This document shows, piece by piece, positions 22,531 to 34,799 of a stretch of DNA of 64,000 bases. The notes beneath the pieces are model-generated. The model saw nothing but the letters and a program-made list of their open reading frames with translations. It did not search any database and had not been told where the DNA came from. Every line of letters begins with the position of its first letter. The stretch's first letter is position 1. Source of the stretch: Stictocephala bisonia (taxonomy: Eukaryota; Arthropoda; Insecta; Hemiptera; Membracidae). The stretch spans positions 248,001 through 312,000 of the forward strand of contig JAQJVL010000277.1 of assembly GCA_035578905.1 (NCBI GenBank), read 5' to 3'. The position numbers and the translations under genes were made by a program.

Positions 22531-23085
22531 AGTAATTATGCACTTTACAGACGTTCCTGAAAATACGATTTCTTGTTGAAAAAGTGGTGAAATATGAGTT
22601 CATATATTTTTAGGAGATTGATTTTAACCACGGAAAACTTGAGTTTTACCGAAAAATTGAAAAAGCTAATTTTTATGTGATAGAGAAAAACAACTTTTTA
22701 AAATCTGTATTTTCAACGATTTTTTTCATTTTACTTACATGTTTCTAATTGCTGAACACGAACGATTTTTAATAAAATTAACTTTTCCGCCCAAAAATAC
22801 TCTTTTTACCTCCCTAGCCAAACATAACCTAACTTAAATTAACCACTAACAAAAATTATAATTGCGTTAAGTTCAGGTGCCTGGCTTCCAGGACGGCCTG
22901 ACGGACGACGTTCCTTCGGCGGCAATGTGTTTTTAGTGGCTAGTCATAGTTCCTATTAACATTGTGCATATGGCCACCATAGGCTTTTTTCCATGAACGT
23001 AGTTTTTTCACGATATCGCGATAGATAATGTAGGAGACCAAAAGTGTTTTTAAATTCGTGTTCAGCATGAAAAACTACATCAAAT
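22531..23085 (+). mobile_element. Dispersed unclassified repeat, copy 1
   Basis: This segment matches the reverse complement of 39640-40195 along its length. Shared blocks in order: GAAAATACGATTTCTTG, GTGAAATATGAGTTCATAT, ACCACGGAAAAC, GCTGAACACGAA, CCAAACATAACCTAACTTA, TGCGTTAA, ATGCCTGGC (GTGCCTGGC here) and AAATTCGTGTTCAGC. GCTGAACACGA also recurs inverted inside the element. No coding capacity is visible. I cannot assign a superfamily; a non-autonomous element is the simplest reading. Confidence 0.7.
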
Positions 23086-25635
23086 AGAAAAAAATCGCGA
23101 AAAATAACAGATAAATCACAAAATATCATTTTCAAAATTTCAGAATCTTCGATTTTTGTGTAAAATGTTCTTTCTGTGGAATAAAAAGTATCTTCTCAGA
23201 AAATATAGACCTGATTACCCAATGGTGATATAGGAAGTAAAGATTGGCGAAACATGTAGAAACTGCACAAATACCTTTAAACATGTCAAAATATGATAAA
23301 AAGACGTAAATAAGTATTAAAACAGTATATACAGGGTGTAGATAAGTACCGCACTAGCCTTAAATTATCTGAACAATAACAGATAGTTAAATTGTACTTG
23401 GTACATCATTACTACAGTTAGAAATCGACTTTTTGAAGTAACTATCAGTTTTCTGTCGTATCAGGGGGGCGCAGTAGGAGAACACAATTTCTTAAATTTG
23501 ACCTCTTAAGGTCCACCTATTAGAAAATGACGCTGGTTTACAGTTTTAAAAATGTACAATTTAGGTCCTGTTGTAGACAGCTTAATATTGCTTTATTTTC
23601 TCAAGTTGGGAGATTTAAACTTTGTAAATGCATATGGGATCTAAGAAATAATTGTTTAGGGTAGTTAGTGACTACTCACATCCAATGGAGGATGGTCGAC
23701 AAGGAGTTCGACCAAATTATTTAACGTAAGATAGGTCAAGTTGTACATTATTTAAAGGGTTTGTCAAAGATGAAAACCACAAATAGCATTAAAAATGTTG
23801 ATTCTGTACATCTATATACTGTACAGTAAACGTATATAAAAATACTCAGTATTTGTAGGAATATAAGTTAAATAATTTTCTGTGGCAGTTAACCTTCTTA
23901 ATAATTTTTAAACCAATTTTTACGTGCAAAAGAAGTTAGGTTGTTCTTAATTTTGTGTATAAAGTCTTTCAACTGGGCATCATCATCTCATAAATGTCCT
24001 CTTTTATCGAAAAAAGCTCTTAATTTCATAACTTGTAAATGGCTACCCTGCTAGCAAACCAAACAGCTTGTCACAGCCCTTCTGCCTCCCCCCCTTGATA
24101 ACTCACGACAACTGTCTGCGAAAGTGATTTACGCACCAGAAGGTTACGGCTTGACATCAGCTGTTTTAGAGCCTTAAAGAACAACTCGCTGGGGAGAATA
24201 TGACGCGACTATTTCTGCTACGATCACCTTATAACACATTAGGGTTTCCTGCGACATACCAGACAGTATTTGACCCCGGCACTCCGAGCAGCTGGTCCAG
24301 GAGAGGGGAGAGGAGTAAAAATAAATATTAGATTTAATTTTGTGAACTTATATATCAACAAAACTAATTTAAAAAATACTAAAGAGAACTTAATAAAAAA
24401 TATTAACTAATGTTTATGTTGCTAATAGGAGTCGTGCATAAGTAAAGGACAATTGACAATTGGAACGAACGACACAGCTATATGAATTGTAGTAATGTTA
24501 GTAACATACAGGGTGAGTGTTAAGTAAGTTACTGCCTAACTTGTTTCTACAGTTTATGAAAGATTTGATTTATAAATATGCATTAAATAAATACTAACCC
24601 ACCTAACCTACAGTACATTTAGAGTGTTTCAATGTTTTAAAGGATCTTTTGCGGTCCAAAATCTCAGTTAATTTCAAAATTTTAAATAGGAGCAGTTTTC
24701 ATGTGATATGTTACTTAACGCCATCATTTCAATCTGAAAACGATAAAGGAATCATAAATTAAAAAAGTGCGCGTTGTTATTTAGTTTTTAATTATTTTGT
24801 TTTATTTAATTGCTCACCGCCTATGTATTTTCCCAATTAAAACGGCTTTGTTATGGATAAAACAAAACTAGATTTGTGTTTTTATTATAGAGTTCATTTA
24901 ATCTTAATTTCACTATGACAAATAAATTTTAATTAGGAACATGCATAGGCCATGACCAATTAAATAAAATAACAAAATAATTAATAACTAAAGAACGATT
25001 CGTCCTTTCTGAATTCTATTTGCTCTATCATTTTCAGCTTGAGATGGTGGTTATAAATGCCTACATTCCCACTTAAAATGTTGAAGTTGGACCCCAAGTG
25101 ATCCCTAATAACATTGAAACAATCTGAATATAGTGTGGGTTAATAGTGATTTATCGTTTTATTCACAAAGCAAATATTTTATAAACTGTTGAAAAAATTA
25201 GGGGGCAACTGGCTTAAAACTTGCCCTGTATAATCAAAATATTGCTAATTTTTTATGCATGAAAACAATGAATGATATGTAAGAACAAGGGACCAATATT
25301 TAACGAAAAAATTGAAAAGCTGATTTTTACGAATTATCGTGATAAATTGTGTTTGCCGTTATTTTTATGTAGGCATTGAAAAAGGATGTTAATGCATTAA
25401 CGCATTCATAATCTATTTTCTATTTTAACATTTGTAAAACAGGTTCTTTAATTCATGAACACACCTTTAGGCACAGATCTATGCCTATTTTATTTTTGTT
25501 TAACATTATTTCCACTATTTTTTCATACTCTGAGGTAAAAGTAGAAACAGAAACCAATACAGTCTAGATACAGTCGCAACAAAATATAGATAATTATGGA
25601 AATAGATGACCGAATATCATAATTCCTTGGAAAAT
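23086..25635. other. Non-coding stretch with two ATACAGGGTG motifs
   Basis: No gene found. ATACAGGGTG occurs at 23329-23338 and again, same orientation, at 24506-24515. The sequence after the first (GTACATCAT, then GACTTTTTGAAG, then CAGTAGGAGAACA) loosely resembles the interior of the fold-back element at 2.4 kb, suggesting related element ends. 25290-25345 (AAAATTGAAAAGCTGATTTTTAC) resembles part of the dispersed repeat at 22.65 kb. The remainder is AT-rich. Confidence 0.4.
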
Positions 25636-28600
25636 GTAAGGCAGAGTACCTTCCTCTACAGCAGGGTGTCATATTATGTGTGAGTCAAGAAGTACGTTAC
25701 TGTATAACCATTGTGTTGTAGTATTGTAAGGCAGAGTACCTTCCTCTACAGCAGGGTGTCATATTATGTGTGAGTCAAGAAGTACGTTACTGTATAACCA
25801 TTGTGTTGTAGTATTGTAAGGCAGAGTACCTTCCTCTACAGCAGGGTGTCATATTATGTGTGAGTCAAGAAGTACGTTATTGTATAACCATTGTGTTGTA
25901 GTATTGTAAGGCAGAGTACCTTCCACTACAGCAGGGTGTCATATTATGTTTGAGTCAAGAAGTACGTTACTGTATAACCATTGTGTTGTAGTATTGTAAG
26001 GCAAAGTACCTTCCTCTACAGCAGGGTGTCATATTATGTGTGAGTCAAGAAGTACGTTACTGTATAACCATTGTGTTGTAGTATTGTATGGCAGAGTAGC
26101 TTCCTCTACAGCAGGGTGTCATATTATGTGTGAGTCAAGAAGTACGTTACTGTATACCATTGTGTTGTAGTATTGTAAGGCAGAGTACCTTCCACTACAA
26201 CAGGGTGTCATATTATGTGTGAGTCAAGAAGTACGTTACTGTATAACCATTGTGTTGTAGTATTGTAAGGCAGAGTACCTTCCACTACAACAGGGTGTCA
26301 TATTATGTGTGAGTCAAGAAGTACGTTACTGTATAACCATTGTGTTGTAGTATTGTAAGGCAGAGTAACTTCCACTACAGCAGGGTGTCATATTGTGTGT
26401 GAGTCAAGAAGTACGTTACTGTATAACCATTGTGTTGTAGTAATGTAAGGCAGAGTACCTTCCACTACAGCAGGGTGTCATATTATGTGTGAGTCAAGAA
26501 GTACGTTACTGTATAACCATTGTGTTGTAGTATTGTAAGGCAGAGTACCTTCCACTACAGCAGGGTGTCATATTATGTGTGAGTCAAGAAGTACGTTACT
26601 GTATAACCATTAGTGTTGTAGTATTGTAAGGCAGAGTACCTTCCACTACAGCAGGGTGTCATATTATGTGTGAGTCAAGAAGTGCGTTACTTTATAACCA
26701 TTGTGTTGTAGTATTGTAGGACAGAGTACCTTCCACTACAGCAGGGTGTCATATTATGTGTGAGTCAAGAAGTACGTTACTGTATAACCATTGTGTTGTA
26801 GTATTGTAAGGCAGAGTACCTTCCACTACAGCAGGGTGTCATATTATGTGTGAGTCAAGAAGTACGTTACTGTATAACCATTGTGTTGTAGTATTGTAAG
26901 GCAGAGTACCTTCCTCTACAGCAGGGTGTCATATTATGTGTGAGTCAAGAAGTACGTTACTGTATAACCATTGTGTTGTAGTATTGTAAGGCAGAGTACC
27001 TTCCACTACAGCAGGGTGTCATATTATATGTGAGTCAAGAAGTACGTTACTGTATAACCATTGTGTTGTAGTAATGTAAGGCAGAGTACCTTCCTCTACA
27101 GCAGGGTGTCATATTATGTGTGAGTCAAGAAGTACGTTACTGTATAACCATTGTGTTGTAGTATTGTACGGTAGAGTACCTTCCACTACAGCAGGGTGTC
27201 ATATTATGTGTGAGTCAAGAAGTACGTTACTGTATACCATTGTGTTGTAGTATTGTAAGGCAGAGTACCTTCCACTACAGCAGGGTGTCATATTATGTTT
27301 GAGTCAAGAAGTACGTTACTGTATAACCATTGTGTTGTAGTATTGTAAGACAGAGTACCTTCCACTACAGCAGGGTGTCATATTATGTGTGAGTCAAGAA
27401 GTACGTTACTGTATAACCATTGTGTTGTAGTATTGTAAGGCAGAGTACCTTCCACTACAACAGGGTGTCATATTATGTGTGAGTCAAGAAGTGCGTTACT
27501 TTATAACCATTGTGTTGTAGTATTGTAAGGCAGAGTAACTTCCACTACAGCAGGGTGTCATATTATTTGTGAGTCAAGAAGTACGTTACTGTATACATTG
27601 TGTTGTAGTATTGTAAGGCAGAGTACCTTCCACTACAGCAGGGTGTCATATTATGTTTGAGTCAAGAAGTACGTTACTGTATAACCATTGTGTTGTAGTA
27701 TTGTAAGACAGAGTACCTTCCACTACAGCAGGGTGTCATATTATGTATGAGTCAAGAAGTACGTTGCTATGTAACCATTAAGTTGTAGTATTGTAAGGCA
27801 GAGTACCTTCCACTACAACAGGGTGTCATATTATGTGTGAGTCAAGAAGTGCGTTACTTTATAACCATTGTGTTGTAGTATTGTAGGACAGAGTAACTTC
27901 CACTACAGCAGGGTGTCATATTATGTGTGAGTCAAGAAGTACGTTATTGTATAACCATTGTGTTGTAGTATTGTAAGGCAGAGTACCTTCCACTACAGCA
28001 GGGTGTCATATTATGTGTGAGTCAAGAAGTACGTTATTGTATAACCATTGTGTTGTAGTATTGTAAGGCATAGTACCTTCCACTACAACAGGGTGTCATA
28101 TTACGTGTGAGTCAAGAAGTGCGTTACTTTATAACCATTGTGTTGTAGTATTGTAAGGCAGAGTAACTTCCACTACAGCAGGGTGTCATATTATGTGTGA
28201 GTCAAGAAGTACGTTACTGTTTATATTGTGTTGTAGTATTGTAAGGCAGAGTACCTTCCACTACAGCAGGGTGTCATATTATGTTTGAGTCAAGAAGTAC
28301 GTTACTGTATAACCATTGTGTTGTAGTATTGTAAGACAGAGTACCTTCCACTACAGCAGGGTGTCATATTATGTATGAGTCAAGAAGTACGTTACTATGT
28401 AACCATTGTGTTGTAGTATTGTAAGGCAGAGTACCTTCCACTACAACAGGGTGTCATATTATGTGTGAGTCAAGAAGTGCGTTACTTTATAACCATTGTG
28501 TTGTAGTATTGTAGGGCAGAGTAACTTCCACTACAGCAGGGTGTCATATTATGTGTGAGTCAAGAAGTACGTTATTGTATAACCATTGTGTTGTAGTATT

Positions 28601-31600
28601 GTAAGGCAGAGTACCTTCCACTACAGCAGGGTGTCATATTATGTGTGAGTCAAGAAGTACGTTATTGTATAACCATTGTGTTGTAGTATTGTAAGGCAGA
28701 GTATCTTCCACTACAGCAGGGTGTCATATTATGTGTGAGTCAAGAAGTACGTTACTGTATAACCATTGTGTTGTAGTATTGTATGGCAGAGTAGCTTCCT
28801 CTACAGCAGGGTGTCATATTATGTGTGAGTCAAGAAGTACGTTACTGTATACATTGTGTTGTAGTATTGTAAGGCAGAGTACCTTCCACTACAGCAGGGT
28901 GTCATATTATGTATGAGTCAAGAAGTACGTTACTATGTAACCATTGTGTTGTAGTATTGTAAGGCAGAGTACCTTCCACTACAACAGGGTGTCATATTAT
29001 GTGTGAGTCAAGAAGTGCGTTACTTTATAACCATTGTGTTGTAGTATTGAAGGGCAGAGTAACTTCCACTACAGCAGGGTGTCATATTATGTGTGAGTCA
29101 AGAAGTACGTTACTGTATAACCATTGTGTTGTAGTAATGTAAGGCAGAGTACCTTCCACTACAGCAGGGTGTCATATTATGTGTGAGTCAAGAAGTACGT
29201 TACTGTATAACCATTGTGTTATAGTATTGTACGGTAGAGTACCTTCCACTACAGCAGGGTGTCATATTATGTATGAGTCAAGAAGTACGTTACTATGTAA
29301 CCATTAAGTTGTAGTATTGTAAGGCAGAGTACCTTCCACTACAACAGGGTGTCATATTATGTGTGAGTCAAGAAGTGCGTTACTTTATAACCATTGTGTT
29401 GTAGTATTGTAGGACAGAGTAACTTCCACTACAGCAGGGTGTCATATTATGTGTGAGTCAAGAAGTACGTTATTGTATAACCATTGTGTTGTAGTATTGT
29501 AAGGCAGAGTACCTTCCACTACAGCAGGGTGTCATATTATGTGTGAGTCAAGAAGTACGTTACTGTATAACCATTGTGTTGTAGTATTGTAAGGCAGAGT
29601 ACCTTCCTCTACAGCAGGGTGTCATATTATGTGTGAGTCAAGAAGTACGTTACTGTATAACCATTGTGTTGTAGTATTGTAAGGCAGAGTACCTTCCACT
29701 ACAGCAGGGTGTCATATTATATGTGAGTCAAGAAGTACGTTACTGTATAACCATTGTGTTGTAGTATTGTAAGGCAGAGTACCTTCCTCTACAGCAGGGT
29801 GTCATATTATGTGTGAGTCAAGAAGTACGTTACTGTATAACCATTGTGTTGTAGTATTGTACGGTAGAGTACCTTCCACTACAGCAGGGTGTCATATTAT
29901 GTGTGAGTCAAGAAGTACGTTACTGTATACATTGTGTTGTAGTATTGTAAGGCAGAGTACCTTCCACTACAGCAGGGTGTCATATTATGTTTGAGTCAAG
30001 AAGTACGTTACTGTATAACCATTGTGTTGTAGTATTGTAAGACAGAGTACCTTCCACTACAGCAGGGTGTCATATTATGTGTGAGTCAAGAAGTACGTTA
30101 CTGTATAACCATTGTGTTGTAGTATTGTAAGGCAGAGTACCTTCCACTACAACAGGGTGTCATATTATGTGTGAGTCAAGAAGTGCGTTACTTTATAACC
30201 ATTGTGTTGTAGTATTGTAAGGCAGAGTAACTTCCACTACAGCAGGGTGTCATATTATTTGTGAGTCAAGAAGTACGTTACTGTATACATTGTGTTGTAG
30301 TATTGTAAGGCAGAGTACCTTCCACTACAGCAGGGTGTCATATTATGTTTGAGTCAAGAAGTACGTTACTGTATAACCATTGTGTTGTAGTATTGTAAGA
30401 CAGAGTACCTTCCACTACAGCAGGGTGTCATATTATGTATGAGTCAAGAAGTACGTTGCTATGTAACCATTAAGTTGTAGTATTGTAAGGCAGAGTACCT
30501 TCCACTACAACAGGGTGTCATATTATGTGTGAGTCAAGAAGTGCGTTACTTTATAACCATTGTGTTGTAGTATTGTAGGACAGAGTAACTTCCACTACAG
30601 CAGGGTGTCATATTATGTGTGAGTCAAGAAGTACGTTATTGTATAACCATTGTGTTGTAGTATTGTAAGGCAGAGTACCTTCCACTACAGCAGGGTGTCA
30701 TATTATGTGTGAGTCAAGAAGTACGTTATTGTATAACCATTGTGTTGTAGTATTGTAAGGCATAGTACCTTCCACTACAACAGGGTGTCATATTACGTGT
30801 GAGTCAAGAAGTGCGTTACTTTATAACCATTGTGTTGTAGTATTGTAAGGCAGAGTAACTTCCACTACAGCAGGGTGTCATATTATGTGTGAGTCAAGAA
30901 GTACGTTACTGTTTATATTGTGTTGTAGTATTGTAAGGCAGAGTACCTTCCACTACAGCAGGGTGTCATATTATGTTTGAGTCAAGAAGTACGTTACTGT
31001 ATAACCATTGTGTTGTAGTATTGTAAGACAGAGTACCTTCCACTACAGCAGGGTGTCATATTATGTATGAGTCAAGAAGTACGTTACTATGTAACCATTG
31101 TGTTGTAGTATTGTAAGGCAGAGTACCTTCCACTACAACAGGGTGTCATATTATGTGTGAGTCAAGAAGTGCGTTACTTTATAACCATTGTGTTGTAGTA
31201 TTGTAGGGCAGAGTAACTTCCACTACAGCAGGGTGTCATATTATGTGTGAGTCAAGAAGTACGTTATTGTATAACCATTGTGTTGTAGTATTGTAAGGCA
31301 GAGTACCTTCCACTACAGCAGGGTGTCATATTATGTGTGAGTCAAGAAGTACGTTATTGTATAACCATTGTGTTGTAGTATTGTAAGGCAGAGTATCTTC
31401 CACTACAGCAGGGTGTCATATTATGTGTGAGTCAAGAAGTACGTTATTGTATAACCATTGTGTTGTAGTATTGTAAGGCAGAGTATCTTCCACTACAGCA
31501 GGGTGTCATATCATGTGTGAGTCAAGAAGTACGTTACTGTATAACTATTGTGTTGTATTATTGTACGGTAGAGTACCTTCCACTACAGCAGGGTGTCATA

Positions 31601-33257
31601 TTATGTGTGAGTCAAGAAGTACGTTACTGTATAACCATTGTGTTGTAGTATTGTAAGGCAGAGTACCTTCCACTACAGCAGGGTGTCATATTATGTGTGA
31701 GTCAAGAAGTACGTTACTGTATAACCATTGTGTTGTAGTATTGTAAGGCAGAGTACTTTCCACTACAGCAGGGTGTCATATTATGTGTGAGTCAAGAAGT
31801 ACGTTACTGTATAACTATTGTGTTGTATTATTGTACGGTAGAGTACCTTCCACTACAGCAGGGTGTCATATTATGTGTGAGTCAAGAAGTACGTTACTGT
31901 ATAACTATTGTGTTGTATTATTGTACGGTAGAGTACCTTCCACTACAGCAGGGTGTCATATTATGTGTGAGTCAAGAAGTACGTTACTGTATAACCATTG
32001 TGTTGTAGTATTGTAAGGCAGAGTACCTTCCACTACAGCAGGGTGTCATATTATGTGTGAGTCAAGAAGTACGTTACTGTATAACTATTGTGTTGTATTA
32101 TTGTACGGTAGAGTACCTTCCACTACAGCAGGGTGTCATATTATGTGTGAGTCAAGAAGTACGTTACTGTATAACCATTGTGTTGTAGTATTGTAAGGCA
32201 GAGTACCTTCCACTACAGCAGGGTGTCATATTATGTATGAGACAAGAAGTACGTTACTATGTAACCATTGTGTTGTAGTATTGTAAGGCAGAGTACCTTC
32301 CACTACAACAGGGTGTCATATTATGTGTGAGTCAAGAAGTACGTTACTGTATAACTATTGTGTTGTATTATTGTACGGTAGAGTACCTTCCACTACAGCA
32401 GGGTGTCATATTATGTGTGAGTCAAGAAGTACGTTACTGTATAACTATTGTGTTGTATTATTGTACGGTAGAGTACCTTCCACTACAGCAGGGTGTCATA
32501 TTATGTGTGAGTCAAGAAGTACGTTACTGTATAACCATTGTGTTGTAGTATTGTAAGGCAGAGTACCTTCCACTACAGCAGGGTGTCATATCATGTGTGA
32601 GTCAAGAAGTACGTTACTGTATAACTATTGTGTTGTATTATTGTACGGTAGAGTACCTTCCACTACAGCAGGGTGTCATATTATGTGTGAGTCAAGAAGT
32701 ACGTTACTGTATAACCATTGTGTTGTAGTATTGTAAGGCAGAGTACCTTCCTCTACAGCAGGGTGTCATATTATGTGTGAGTCAAGAAGTACGTTACTGT
32801 ATAACCATTGTGTTGTAGTAATGTAAGGCAGAGTACCTTCCTCTACAGCAGGGTGTCATATTATGTGTGAGTCAAGAAGTACGTTACTGTATAACCATTG
32901 TGTTGTAGTAATGTAAGGCAGAGTACCTTCCTCTACAGCAGGGTGTCATATTATGTGTGAGTCAAGAAGTACGTTACTGTAAAACCATTGTGTTGTAGTA
33001 TTGTAAGGCAGAGTACCTTCCACTACAGCAGGGTGTCATATTATGTGTGAGTCAAGAAGTACGTTACTGTATAACCATTGTGTTGTAGTATTGTAAGGCA
33101 GAGTACCTTCCACTACAGCAGGGTGTCATATTATGTGTGAGTCAAGAAGTACGTTACTGTATAACCATTGTGTTGTAGTATTGTAAGGCAGAGTACTTTC
33201 CACTACAGCAGGGTGTCATATTATGTGTGAGTCATGAAGTACGTTACTGTATAACCA
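25636..33257 (+). repeat. 90-bp satellite array, about 85 copies
   Basis: The unit is 90 bp with landmarks GTAAGGCAGAGTACCTTCC, TACAGCAGGGTGTCATATT and TGAGTCAAGAAGTACGTTAC. Single-base indels occur (TATACCATT, TATACATTG) but most units keep length. Variant units (ACTTTATAACC, TACTATGTAACCATTAAG, GTACGGTAGAG, GTTTATATTG) recur in a fixed order. About 26.64-28.76 kb reappears at about 29.33-31.45 kb with an offset of 2692-2693 bp, and a six-unit (540-bp) block repeats near 31.78 and 32.32 kb. The short open frames seen here are by-products. The array is broken at its right end by a transposon at a TTAA site. Confidence 0.98.
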
Positions 33258-33261
33258 TTAA

Positions 33262-34371
33262 GGGGAGTCTGACTCCCATAAGAACGCAATGTTAACTATA
33301 TGTTGCATAACTTGAAAACTATTTAAGATAGCTTGCTGCTTTTGATTTTATTTTGAAGATCATGTATTTTTCTAGTGCCCTAGGAGAGGTTTTTAGATTT
33401 TTTCTTTTAATAAATAAATTATGAATTTTTTAAGTTTTTGTGTTTAAAAATTTAAAATTTTAATATATAAATATTTTAAAATCAAATTAGAATAATTATA
33501 TCCCAAAACCCTCTCCTACGGCACTAGTATTTTAGCCAAGGAATGTGTGTTAAAAATTTCATTAAGATATCTCAATCGGTGTAGGTTTTATGCAACATAC
33601 AGTTTTAAAAGATTTAAGTTTCGGTAAACAGCAAAAAACAAAAAAATATATGTAATAAATAAATTTTATTACTTTTAATAATGTCCAGCACAGTAACTAG
33701 GATTGTCTGGATCATCTTCTGCCTCATACAAGTCCTCTAACGTCCTTTTGGCAACATTTCTTGACTGTCTAATTTTTTTTTCCATATCGGAAACAGCTTT
33801 TTCACCTTTGGAAATACGGTCGAAATCGAGACGTCTTGCAGTTTGAAGAAAATTCCTTCCAATTTGTAAGCCTAAGTGTTCCATTAATTTTACTTTAGCT
33901 AAGTGTCCACTGTTGAATGGCAAAACAGCTTCAAATACACCAAATTTCAGGGTTTCAAGATATACAAATGTTCTTTTAGGTATTTTACTCCAGATAACAT
34001 TGTTCAAAGATTCATTGGGGTTTTGGGATTTACCTCTGAGACATTTTTGCAACAGTTCTGGCTTGGCAAGATCCCTAAATATAGGGTTGATCTCTTGAAG
34101 TATCACCTCAGGCAAATGGAAGTGCTTGGTGTGGTCATAGGTATCATTTTCACGGGTTGCTTTTACAAACTTGCACCAAGAGTCATCGGTTTTAGGGCAG
34201 AGTTCGGGCAGTTTTGGTGTGCAAGGTTATTTTAAATAATTTTTTTCACCTATTTAGAATTTTTTGTACAATATGTGTTATATATCGTTAGAAAGAGGAG
34301 ATTCCAAAGAAAAATAAAGTGTTATAAACTAAAAATCACACAAAAAAAAAATTTCTTCGGTCAGACTGCCC
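33262..34371. mobile_element. 1110-bp TTAA-flanked DNA transposon, Kolobok-like
   Basis: The ends are GGGGAGTCTGAC (33262-33273) and, inverted, GGGCAGTCTGAC (34360-34371), one mismatch in 12. Both sides carry TTAA (33258-33261 and 34372-34375). The satellite phase continues across the insertion if one TTAA is removed. Intact variant units elsewhere (near 27778, 29305 and 30470) contain ACCATTAAGTTGTAG, which is the empty target site. Inside, an imperfect inverted repeat pairs about 33296-33395 with 33505-33605 (CTAGTGCC-TAGGAGAGG with its reverse). TTAA duplication is known for Kolobok and piggyBac elements. The transposase fragment inside favours Kolobok, but that is inference. Confidence 0.85.
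33675..34226 (-). pseudogene. C-terminal fragment of a transposase (insect 'Mutator-like' domain type)
   Basis: The minus-strand frame is open from 34226 to the stop at 33675, about 183 codons plus stop, without an N-terminal part; a TAA sits just upstream at 34227-34229. Visible landmarks in order: a CPKTDDSWCKF segment with conserved Cys/Trp, an H-rich stretch (HTKHFHLPEVIL), then NPIFRDL, GKSQNPNESLNNVIWSKIPK, and LETLKFGVFEAV. This order resembles a transposase-like domain widespread in insect and other invertebrate genomes, often labelled Mutator-like. Full-length proteins of the type are several hundred residues, so only the C-terminal half remains. The element is a deletion derivative that could move only if supplied with transposase from another copy. 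The family name is from memory of the motif pattern, not a search. Confidence 0.7.
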
Positions 34372-34633
34372 TTAAGTTGTAGTATTGTAAGGCAGAGTAC
34401 CTTCCACTACAGCAGGGTGTCATATTATGTGTGAGTCAGGAAGTACGTTACTGTATAACCATTTTGTTTTAGTATTGTAAGACAGAGTAACTTCCACTAC
34501 AGCAGGGTGTCATATTATGTGTGAGTCAAGAAGTACGTTACTGTATAACCATTGTGTTGTAGTATTGTAAGGCAGAGTACCTTCCACTACAGCAGGGTGT
34601 CATTATATGTGTGAGTCAAGAAGTACGTTACTG
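34372..34633 (+). repeat. 90-bp satellite, continuation after the transposon (about 3 copies)
   Basis: The array resumes in phase directly after the right TTAA (GTTGTAGTATTGTAAGGC) and stops at GTACGTTACTG, where an unrelated 1.18-kb block begins. Confidence 0.95.
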
Positions 34634-34762
34634 GCAGTGATATGATTAAAACAAATGAAAAAGTTCTAATAAACACATGTTTTATATATACATACAAAAC
34701 ACTGTACCTATAAACGTACAGTGGTGTAATGAGGTTTTTTATAATGAATACTCATATGACCA

Positions 34763-34765
<3 letters not shown>

Positions 34766-34797
<32 letters not shown>
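34766..34797. repeat. (AC)16 microsatellite
   Basis: Perfect AC dinucleotide run immediately left of minisatellite locus C. Confidence 0.97.
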
Positions 34798-34798
<1 letters not shown>

Positions 34799-34799
34799 A

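Noticed and set aside
28731..32556. Short plus-strand frames (MCESRSTLLYN type) in the 90-bp satellite
   Set aside because: By-products of a 90-bp period in a satellite with frequent single-base indels.
25636..33257. CRISPR-like array
   Set aside because: There are no unique spacers between short repeats; the whole 90-bp unit is repeated, and the context is eukaryotic.
33903..34235. Plus-strand frame of 110 codons
   Set aside because: Antisense shadow of the transposase fragment, which has recognisable motifs on the minus strand.
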